A stretch of 22,249 bases of DNA from Anaerolineaceae bacterium (GTDB lineage: Bacteria > Chloroflexota > Anaerolineae > Anaerolineales > Anaerolineaceae): NCBI GenBank assembly GCA_003524305.1, contig DQHW01000002.1:118293-140541 (forward strand), written 5' to 3'. How positions within the stretch are numbered: the first letter of the stretch is position 1; each line of letters begins with the position of its first letter. Below are positions 1 to 6,338 of this stretch, one piece after another. A program made the translations under genes and the position numbers. The notes under the pieces are model-generated. The model was not told where the DNA came from, made no database searches, and was given only the letters and a program-made list of their open reading frames with translations.

Positions 1-183
1 ACCGGACAAAACGACATCAGCATCCAGGTTTTTGCCCATGATAATAACGAGTTATTTTCATTTGTTACCGACATCATCGGAAAAATCCCCGGTGTGAGAA
101 AAACACACATTTCATTTGTACCTTTAAAAATTAAAGACGACCATATCTGGCATATCCCCTCTTTTTGCATACAAGACGATTAA
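1..183 (+). CDS. Lrp/AsnC-family regulator, C-terminal fragment (runs off left edge)
   Basis: An open frame enters from the left edge and ends at TAA 181-183, giving 60 residues. It reads like the effector-binding RAM (AsnC C-terminal) domain of Lrp-type regulators: an N-D-I-S-I-Q-V strand, a helix ending in a 'GKIPGVRKTHISFVPLKIK' stretch (the lPGV...T segment is the usual hallmark), and a terminal strand. The DNA-binding HTH half lies outside the window. Lrp/AsnC proteins sense amino acids and usually control adjacent transport or catabolic genes. This one ends 102 bp before a co-directional amino acid permease, so it is a reasonable candidate regulator of the operon that follows; that is inference from position. 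A dyad lies between the two genes at 237-254. The domain call comes from pattern, not a search. Confidence 0.72.
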   Translation, partial: TGQNDISIQVFAHDNNELFSFVTDIIGKIPGVRKTHISFVPLKIKDDHIWHIPSFCIQDD

Positions 184-236
184 TTTGTTACTTAAACAGC
201 GACTCTCTTAGTGGTTTAGATTTAATTTTTGTGAGC

Positions 237-254
237 ACGTGGCAGGTTCCACGT
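237..254. promoter_or_regulatory. inverted repeat between Lrp-like gene and permease (possible operator)
   Basis: ACGTGG (237-242) and CCACGT (249-254) form a perfect 6-bp inverted repeat separated by 6 bp, centred about 40 bp upstream of the GTG start of the permease. The 18-bp dyad is of a size that dimeric regulators recognise, and an Lrp-type gene lies immediately upstream. It could equally be a small RNA hairpin in the leader. No clear -35/-10 pair was identified with it. Confidence 0.35.
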
Positions 255-285
255 TTTCGATCAATATATTACTAAGGAGGCAATT

Positions 286-1884
286 GTGGCAACCGTAATC
301 GAAAAAGAAGGTTTCACATCAACTGAGAAGAATAAGCTCAAAAGGGAGTTAACCTTACTCCCCCTCTTTGGCTTGATCTACTTTACGGTTTGTGGAGGGG
401 CATTTGGAGCCGAGCCCATGGTCGGCTTATCTGGCCCCGGTCTCGCACTCTTATTGATGGTCGTAACCCCATTGATTTTTAGCATCCCTAACATGCTGAT
501 GGTGCGCGAAATGCAATCCATGATGCCGGTTGAAGGCGGTTATTATCATTGGACAAAACAAGCCTTTGGTCCCTTTGTTGGCTTCATGGCTGGATGGATG
601 AACTGGGTGGTGTCATGGGTGGATGTTTCAATTTATCCCGTTTGGACTGCCTGGTATCTGAGCTACTTCATCCCCCAACTCTCGGATGGCGCCACAATAT
701 TTGGCATTGATTTCACAGGCGGCTTCCTTTCATGGCTGGTCGCTGCAACCTTAATCATTTTAATTTCATTGTTGAACGTGCGAGGCGCCAGACTTTCAGG
801 CCTCACCACCAACTGGCTGGGCCTTTTGATGATCATTCCGCTGATCATCATGTCTGGTTTCGGCATCTATGCCGGAATTTCATCAGGTACACCCCTGCGT
901 TTTGATTTCCTGGCCGGAGGAGCAGAAGTAAACAGCCCCAACCTGCTGGCAGCATTGAGCGTTGGCGTTTACGTAGCCATGTGGAATTTCATGGGTTGGG
1001 AATTACCCGCCGCGGCCGGCGACGAAATAAAAGAACCCAAGAAAACTTATCCAAAAGCCATGGTGTTGGTATTGTTCGCCGCCATCCTTTCTTATTCTAT
1101 CCCCACCATCGCGGGGTTGTGGGGCGGAGCCGACATCAATGGGTCACACCAGATGTGGGGCATTGAAGAATACAATGAGGGCGAAGGTATTGGCGCGGTA
1201 TTGGCAGAAAATGGTGTTACTGAAGAACAAATTGTCGCTTGGGGTGCAGACCCTGCCACCGACGCCGGTTGGGAATTCCCGACCATTGCCCACAAGATCG
1301 GCGATAACATCGCCGGCAAAGACAGTGGTCTCTCGTACTTCCTGGGAGCAATTGTGGGTATTTCAGCCATTCTCTCGATGATCGGTCTCTTCATCGGAAA
1401 CGGTCTTGGCGGCACGCGTGTGCCCTATGCCATGGCGCAAGATGGCATGATGCCCAAATGGCTCAACAAGGTGCATCCCAAATATGGAACACCCTGGATT
1501 TCAATCTTGATCTGCGGAGCCTTTTTCCTGGTATTTTCCACTTCGGCATTCCAAAACCTGGTCGTGATTGATGTATTCCTCAATATGTTGGTCTTGATGG
1601 CAGAAATATTCGCTCTTGTTGCACTGCGTATTAAAAGACCTGAATTACCACGCAACAGAGTACCTGGCGGTGTTTTTGGATTAATCTATATTGTGATTGC
1701 CCCGCTCTCCATCATCGTTTTAGCCATTGTCAGCCAAATTGTTGATTACGGCTGGCAGGGCGCCATTGGTTGGGGATTAATCGCAATGGCTGTTGGTGCA
1801 CTCCTCTATATCCCGATTCGGAAGTTCGTAAAGAAGGGTATTCCCGACGTCGATCCATATGTATTGAACGAACCTGAAAAATAA
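286..1884 (+). CDS. APC-superfamily amino acid/polyamine permease
   Basis: This 532-residue integral membrane protein is rich in hydrophobic helices, with about 12 membrane segments expected. It begins at GTG 286 behind a strong AAGGAGG site (274-280). The first helix carries a glycine-rich broken segment (about residues 33-45, CGGAFGAEP), as in amino acid-polyamine-cation transporters. The stretches around residues 80-90 (PVEGGYYHW) and 95-120 (GPFVGFMAGWMNW, ISIYP-like) resemble bacterial and plant polyamine/LAT-type permeases. The conserved cytoplasmic loop GDEIKEPKKTYPKA is at 245-258. It likely imports an amino acid or amine by cation coupling. Odd feature: an unusually long acidic, Gly/Glu-rich non-membrane loop (about 281-348) before the next helix. 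It is followed after 31 bp by a dehydrogenase-like gene and then an aminotransferase and aldehyde dehydrogenase, so the imported compound is probably their substrate. Family is confident; substrate is unknown. Confidence 0.88.
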   Translation: MATVIEKEGFTSTEKNKLKRELTLLPLFGLIYFTVCGGAFGAEPMVGLSGPGLALLLMVVTPLIFSIPNMLMVREMQSMMPVEGGYYHWTKQAFGPFVGFMAGWMNWVVSWVDVSIYPVWTAWYLSYFIPQLSDGATIFGIDFTGGFLSWLVAATLIILISLLNVRGARLSGLTTNWLGLLMIIPLIIMSGFGIYAGISSGTPLRFDFLAGGAEVNSPNLLAALSVGVYVAMWNFMGWELPAAAGDEIKEPKKTYPKAMVLVLFAAILSYSIPTIAGLWGGADINGSHQMWGIEEYNEGEGIGAVLAENGVTEEQIVAWGADPATDAGWEFPTIAHKIGDNIAGKDSGLSYFLGAIVGISAILSMIGLFIGNGLGGTRVPYAMAQDGMMPKWLNKVHPKYGTPWISILICGAFFLVFSTSAFQNLVVIDVFLNMLVLMAEIFALVALRIKRPELPRNRVPGGVFGLIYIVIAPLSIIVLAIVSQIVDYGWQGAIGWGLIAMAVGALLYIPIRKFVKKGIPDVDPYVLNEPEK

Positions 1885-1915
1885 TCATCCATTCAAAAGC
1901 TCTAAGGAGAAGACC

Positions 1916-3121
1916 ATGAAGGTACTGTTAGTTGGAGTTGGTGGTGTTGGTGAAGCAATTGCGGTGATGGCCTCTAAACGACCCTGGCTTGAAATGATGG
2001 TGCTGGCAGATTACAACAAAGCCCGCACAGAAGAAGTACAAGCCAAACTCAAAGATGCCAAGAAATTCCCGGCCGAATTCATCGATGCCAGCAAAAAAGA
2101 GATGATCGTCGCCATGGCAAAAAAATACGGCGTAGACCTGATCATGAATGCCTGCGATCCGAGTTTCAATATCCCCATTTTTGACGCCGCTTACGAAGCC
2201 GGTTGCAATTATATGGATATGGCCATGACACTCTCTGAACCTCATGCCAGAGACCCTTATCATAAAACAGGTGTTAAACTTGGCGACTACCAGTTTGAAC
2301 GCGCCAAACAATGGAAGGATAAAGGCATTCTGGCTTTACTCGGTTTGGGTGTGGAACCCGGAATGGCTGATATCTTTGCCAAATACGCCGAGCTTTACCT
2401 CTTTGATGAAATCGACGAAATCGGCATCCGCGACGGCGCCAACCTGATTGTTAAAGGTTATGATTTTGCCCCCAATTTCTCAATCTGGACAACCATTGAA
2501 GAGTGCCTGAATCCACCTGTCGTGTGGGAAAAGGGCAAAAAATGGTTCACCACCGAACCCTTCTCTGAACCCGAAACTTTTGATTTCCCCGGCGGCATCG
2601 GACCAGTGGAATGTGTCAACGTGGAACACGAAGAAGTGCTGCTGGTTCCGCGCTATGTAAAATGCAACCGCGTCACCTTCAAATACGGCCTGGGAGATGA
2701 ATTTATCGGCATTCTCAAAACCCTGCACATGCTGGGTCTCGACAACAAGGAAACCATCAAGGTCAAGGGTGTTGAAGTTGCGCCGCGTGACGTGGTGGCT
2801 GCCTGCCTGCCCGACCCCGCGCACATCGGTCACCTGATGGAAGGCTCCACCTGTGCCGGCACGTGGATCAAAGGCACGAAAGACGGCAAAGAGAAACAGG
2901 TTTATCTCTATCAAGTCGCCGACAATAAAGAAAGTATGAAGAAATTCAAATGCCAGGTCGTTGTCACACAAACCGGTTTCAACGCTGTCATCGGCATGGA
3001 ACTGCTCGCCACCAAGAAGTGGGTGGGCACCGGCGTGGATGGACCGGAAGCTTTCGACCCAATCCCCTTCATGGACCTGATGGGCGAGTACGGATTCCCT
3101 TGGGGCATCAAAGAGTGGTAA
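1916..3121 (+). CDS. saccharopine/lysine dehydrogenase-like NAD(P)-dependent oxidoreductase
   Basis: This 401-residue protein starts at ATG 1916 behind AAGGAG, 31 bp after the permease. The N-terminus is a Rossmann nucleotide-binding fold (MKVLLVGVGGVGEAIA, glycine motif at 7-12, with an acidic D32 in 'LADYNKA' after strand 2 that is compatible with NAD). The middle part, with 'GLGVEPGMADIFA' around residue 142-154, matches the substrate-domain entry of saccharopine reductase, lysine 6-dehydrogenase and carboxynorspermidine dehydrogenase relatives. These enzymes oxidatively deaminate an amino group or handle secondary amines formed from amino acids and aldehydes. Here it sits between a permease and an aminotransferase/CoA-acylating aldehyde dehydrogenase pair, so it probably acts on the imported amino compound. 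The exact substrate cannot be assigned; a lysine-6-dehydrogenase role is one option. A hairpin follows the stop. Confidence 0.75.
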   Translation: MKVLLVGVGGVGEAIAVMASKRPWLEMMVLADYNKARTEEVQAKLKDAKKFPAEFIDASKKEMIVAMAKKYGVDLIMNACDPSFNIPIFDAAYEAGCNYMDMAMTLSEPHARDPYHKTGVKLGDYQFERAKQWKDKGILALLGLGVEPGMADIFAKYAELYLFDEIDEIGIRDGANLIVKGYDFAPNFSIWTTIEECLNPPVVWEKGKKWFTTEPFSEPETFDFPGGIGPVECVNVEHEEVLLVPRYVKCNRVTFKYGLGDEFIGILKTLHMLGLDNKETIKVKGVEVAPRDVVAACLPDPAHIGHLMEGSTCAGTWIKGTKDGKEKQVYLYQVADNKESMKKFKCQVVVTQTGFNAVIGMELLATKKWVGTGVDGPEAFDPIPFMDLMGEYGFPWGIKEW

Positions 3122-3150
3122 AAGGCTTTTAACAGTTTAGACAAGATCAA

Positions 3151-3191
3151 TGAGTTCTCCAGTTTTCTCTTCACAAAAGCTGGAGAACTCA
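3151..3191 (+). terminator. perfect 12-bp hairpin after the dehydrogenase-like gene
   Basis: TGAGTTCTCCAG (3151-3162) is exactly complementary to CTGGAGAACTCA (3180-3191). A further TTT/AAA stretch can extend the stem inward across one G-T pair. It begins 29 bp after the stop codon. The usual T-run is weak (TTTCT only), so it may be a terminator, an attenuator, or an mRNA-stabilising 3' structure within the operon. Confidence 0.5.
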
Positions 3192-3348
3192 ATTTCTGAC
3201 AAGAAGGAATGCAAGTAATACTTTACCCGGGCAAATTCGCCGTCTATAATAAAAAGAGGGCATTTCCCCGCAGCTTGCTGCGAATAAATGTTTTGAAATC
3301 TTACCTCACCCCAATACCACTCGCTTTGCTCGGGTACACAGAGTTCGC

Positions 3349-3379
3349 GCCCCTCTCCATCCCGCGGATGGAGAGGGGC
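3349..3379. repeat. REP-like palindrome (14-bp stem, 3-nt loop)
   Basis: GCCCCTCTCCATCC (3349-3362) and GGATGGAGAGGGGC (3366-3379) are perfectly complementary around the loop CGC. The flanks contain C-rich CCTCACCCC (3304-3312) and G-rich GGGGAGAGG (3381-3389) tracts that could pair to extend the structure. The pattern resembles the dispersed CTCACCCC/GGAGAGGGG intergenic palindromes seen in many bacterial genomes. Only one copy is present in this window, so repetition is inferred from resemblance. Confidence 0.6.
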
Positions 3380-3547
3380 AGGGGAGAGGTCGGAGTTAAA
3401 GTGAAGAATATTTGTTCATTAATAAAAAATATAACTTGATACTCCGTCGCTTGCTACGGGAAGGGTTCATTTAGCTTATCCCAAAGCAAACATCACCTTA
3501 ACAGACAGGTTGCAAAAGCAATAATATTCGAAAGTCTGGACGCAAAA

Positions 3548-4822
3548 ATGACAAATTACAAAGAAAACTTTGAACACCTCTCTCCGGTTTGGACGCACCA
3601 TACGGATATCATCGTTGACCATGCAGAAGGCTGCTACATCTATGCCACAGACGGACGCAAGATCCTTGATTTCGCGTGCGGCATTGGTGTTACCAACACC
3701 GGCCACTGCCATCCAAAGGTGGTGGAGGCTATTCGTGAGCAGGCCGGATTATTACTTCACGGCCAGGCTAACCTTGTTACTCACAAACCCATGCTTGAAC
3801 TAGTGGACGAACTGCGCACCATTGTACCGAAGAGCATGGATGGGTTCTTCTTCAGCAACTCAGGCGCTGAAGCCGTGGAGGGCGCGCTTAAATTAGCCCG
3901 TCATGCCACAGGCCGACCGAATGTGATCGTGTTTCAAGGCAGTTTTCACGGACGCACCGTGGCCACCATGAGCATGACCACTTCGAAAACCATATATAAG
4001 AACGGTTACCAGCCTCTTATGCCAGGCGTGTTTGTTGCACCCTACCCCTATGCCATGAAGTACGGCTGGGATGAAGAGAAAACCAGTCAATGGTGCCTGG
4101 ATGAACTTGAAACCTTGCTGGCTTCTCAAACTGCTCCTTCTGAGACCGCTGCAATCTTTATTGAACCAGTGCTTGGCGAAGGCGGATACGTGGTTCCTCC
4201 TGCTTCTTTCATGAAAGGGCTGCGTGAGATCTGCACCAAACACGGCATCCTTTTAGTGGCGGATGAAATTCAGTCAGGCTTTGGACGCACCGGCAAGTGG
4301 TTTGCAAACCAATACTTTGATCTCGAACCGGATATCATGACAGTGGCCAAAGGGCTTGCTTCAGGCATGCCTATTTCAGGTGTCATCAGCCGCCTCGGTT
4401 TAATGAAAAAATGGATCCCCGGTTCTCACGGCGGCACCTATGGCGGAAATGCCGTGGCGGCTGCAGCCGGTGTGGCGACCATCCGCGCGATGAAAGATGA
4501 AAAGATGCTCGAAAACACCCTGGCGCGCGGCTCACAATTGATGGCCGGCTTGTCACACCTGCGTGAAAAATATCCGCAGATCGCTGATGTGCGCGGACTT
4601 GGTCTTATGGTTGGCACGGAGTTCCGAGATGCAAAAGGTAAACCTGATAAACCCACTGCCAAGGGTGTAGTTGCTGAATGTGCCAAACGCAACATGATGC
4701 TGCTCACCGCCGGCACCTGGGATAACACCATCCGTTGGATTCCACCCTTGATCGTCACCCAGGAACAAATGAATGACGCGCTTGGCATCTTTGAAGAATC
4801 CCTGGCGGTTGTTACCAAGTAA
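3548..4822 (+). CDS. class III PLP-dependent aminotransferase (4-aminobutyrate/omega-amino acid type)
   Basis: This 424-residue fold-type I aminotransferase shows all subgroup landmarks: the phosphate-binding SGAEA (105-109), GSFHGRT (131-137), the cofactor-ring aspartate in VADEIQSGFGRTG (D239), the Schiff-base lysine K268 in TVAKGLASGMP, and the GGTYGG loop (295-300). Length is normal for 4-aminobutyrate, putrescine, taurine or beta-alanine transaminases. It moves an amino group from an omega-amino compound to 2-oxoglutarate or pyruvate, leaving an aldehyde (semialdehyde). The gene immediately downstream is a CoA-acylating aldehyde dehydrogenase, the natural next step. The start ATG has only a weak upstream GGA, so translation may be modest. 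Which omega-amino acid is used cannot be read from the sequence. Confidence 0.88.
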   Translation: MTNYKENFEHLSPVWTHHTDIIVDHAEGCYIYATDGRKILDFACGIGVTNTGHCHPKVVEAIREQAGLLLHGQANLVTHKPMLELVDELRTIVPKSMDGFFFSNSGAEAVEGALKLARHATGRPNVIVFQGSFHGRTVATMSMTTSKTIYKNGYQPLMPGVFVAPYPYAMKYGWDEEKTSQWCLDELETLLASQTAPSETAAIFIEPVLGEGGYVVPPASFMKGLREICTKHGILLVADEIQSGFGRTGKWFANQYFDLEPDIMTVAKGLASGMPISGVISRLGLMKKWIPGSHGGTYGGNAVAAAAGVATIRAMKDEKMLENTLARGSQLMAGLSHLREKYPQIADVRGLGLMVGTEFRDAKGKPDKPTAKGVVAECAKRNMMLLTAGTWDNTIRWIPPLIVTQEQMNDALGIFEESLAVVTK

Positions 4823-4882
4823 CGTTAATTATTTCATGTAGTTGGAACCGTTCAAACAAGAAGATATAAACGGAGAGATACA

Positions 4883-6268
4883 ATGACTGACAATTTAAAA
4901 GAGATGTTAGAAAAAGCCCGTGCCGCACAGCAGATCGTTGAATTTTGGCCGCAAGAAAAAGTAGATGAGATGGTCCTCGCCGTGGGTTGGGAATGCTACA
5001 AACGCGATACCGCTGAAAAAGCCGCCCGAATGGCTGTGGACGAAACCGGGCTTGGCGTCTATGAAGACAAAGTGGCAAAACATATGAAGAAAACCCTGGG
5101 GGTGGTCCGCGACCTTCAAGGTGTCAAAACTGTGGGTGTAATTGAAGATGACCCAAAACTGGGTTTGAAGAAAATTGCCAAACCCGTGGGAGTTATCGGC
5201 GCCATCACCCCCATGACCAATTCTTCATCCACCATGCCGTGCAACGGACTGCCCATCCTCAAGACACGTAATGCTGTGATCTTTGCTCCCCACCCCAAGG
5301 CCAAGAATACCTGCGAATTCATCTGCAATGAAATGCGCAAGGGGTTGAAAAAGGTTGGCGCGCCAGAAGACCTGGTGCAAAACATCAAAGATCCCAGCAT
5401 GGAAGCCTCTCAGGAATTAATGGGGATGGTGGATCTGGTCTTGGCCACCGGCGGGGCGGGTGTGGTTAAGGTCGCTTACAGTAGCGGTAAACCTGCCTAT
5501 GGCGTTGGTGCGGGCAATGCCACCATCATCGTGGATGAATCTGCCAACATCGAAGAAACCGCAGTCAAGATTTACAAAGGCAAAGTGTTTGACAACGCCA
5601 CATCCTGTTCGGCAGAGAACAATGTCATCATTCATGAGAGCATCTATGAAGCTTTGCTAACAGGTCTTAAAGGTCAGGGCGGCTACCTGGTGACAGGTGA
5701 AGACCGCGCCAAACTCAAACAAGCCATGTGGCCTGATGGTTCTCACTTAAGCGGCAAGATTGTCTGCAAGAGTGTCAAAGTTATCGCCGCTGAGGCTGGC
5801 ATTTCCGTCCCAGACGGTACAACTTTCTTGATGGTACCGGGTGAACATATCGGCCCCGAAGACATGTTCTCAGCCGAAAAACTTTCACCGGTGGTCACCC
5901 TTTGGAAGTATCAAGATTTCAGCAAGGCTGTTCAAATGGTGATCGACATCACCGCCTTCAGTGGATACGGCCACTCCTGCGGCATCCACTCAACCAACGA
6001 AGCCCACATTATGGAACTTGCCACTAAAGCCAAAGTAAGCCGCATGATGGTGAGACAATCTCAAAGCTACGGCAACAGCGGCGATTGGGTGAACGGCATG
6101 CCCTTCACGATGACCCTCGGCTGCGGTTCATGGGGCGGCAACATCACCACCGAGAACGTGACCTGGAAGCATTTCCTCAATGTGACCTGGGTTTCTTATC
6201 CCATACCAGCGGTGATACCAGACCCCGAAGTTTTATTTGCTGATCACTTCAAAAAATACGGCAAGTAG
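4883..6268 (+). CDS. CoA-acylating aldehyde dehydrogenase (SucD/SauS-like)
   Basis: This 461-residue enzyme of the aldehyde dehydrogenase superfamily starts at ATG 4883 behind GGAGAG. It lacks the Glu-x-Gly active-site block of hydrolytic ALDHs. Instead it has the acylating-type features: PVGVIGAITPMTNSSST (101-117), ATGGAGVVKVAYSSGKPA (188-205), GVGAGN (207-212), and a catalytic Cys242 in NATSCSAENN. The C-terminal TLGCGSWGGN segment is shared with succinate-semialdehyde (SucD) and sulfoacetaldehyde (SauS) dehydrogenases. The expected reaction is aldehyde + CoA + NAD(P)+ to acyl-CoA + NAD(P)H. It follows the aminotransferase by 60 bp and is likely co-transcribed, conserving the energy of amino-compound breakdown as a thioester. 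The specific aldehyde (succinate semialdehyde, malonate semialdehyde, sulfoacetaldehyde or other) is not decidable here. Confidence 0.85.
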   Translation: MTDNLKEMLEKARAAQQIVEFWPQEKVDEMVLAVGWECYKRDTAEKAARMAVDETGLGVYEDKVAKHMKKTLGVVRDLQGVKTVGVIEDDPKLGLKKIAKPVGVIGAITPMTNSSSTMPCNGLPILKTRNAVIFAPHPKAKNTCEFICNEMRKGLKKVGAPEDLVQNIKDPSMEASQELMGMVDLVLATGGAGVVKVAYSSGKPAYGVGAGNATIIVDESANIEETAVKIYKGKVFDNATSCSAENNVIIHESIYEALLTGLKGQGGYLVTGEDRAKLKQAMWPDGSHLSGKIVCKSVKVIAAEAGISVPDGTTFLMVPGEHIGPEDMFSAEKLSPVVTLWKYQDFSKAVQMVIDITAFSGYGHSCGIHSTNEAHIMELATKAKVSRMMVRQSQSYGNSGDWVNGMPFTMTLGCGSWGGNITTENVTWKHFLNVTWVSYPIPAVIPDPEVLFADHFKKYGK

Positions 6269-6281
6269 GAATGAAATACCA

Positions 6282-6314
6282 GACCCCCGCGGCACATAAA
6301 AAACCGCGGGGGTC
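6282..6314. terminator. GC-rich hairpin between convergent genes
   Basis: GACCCCCGCGG (6282-6292) and CCGCGGGGGTC (6304-6314) form a perfect 11-bp stem with an 11-nt A-rich loop. It lies 13 bp after the aldehyde dehydrogenase stop and 24 bp beyond the end of the convergent chemotaxis gene, so it can serve both. No clear T-run follows on either strand. The same arms recur at 13637-13691. Confidence 0.65.
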
Positions 6315-6338
6315 ATGTCATTAACTTGTGTTGAATAA

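Larger units (their letters stand above)
3122..3547. other. repeat- and hairpin-rich intergenic spacer inside the catabolic cluster
   Basis: This 426-bp gap separates the dehydrogenase-like gene from the aminotransferase. It holds the 12-bp hairpin at 3151-3191, a small dyad CGCAGC-TT-GCTGCG at 3269-3282, a strong 31-bp palindrome at 3349-3379, and a CCGT...ACGG element around 3443-3460. One frame through it translates to 76 residues, but that peptide reads through the palindromes with no family signature and no convincing ribosome-binding site. I regard the region as non-coding repeat DNA. Confidence 0.6.

Noticed and set aside
3209..3439. 76-residue plus-strand open frame in the spacer
   Set aside because: It translates the REP-like palindromes (PLSIPRMERGRGEVG-like peptide), has no family signature and lacks a convincing ribosome-binding site.
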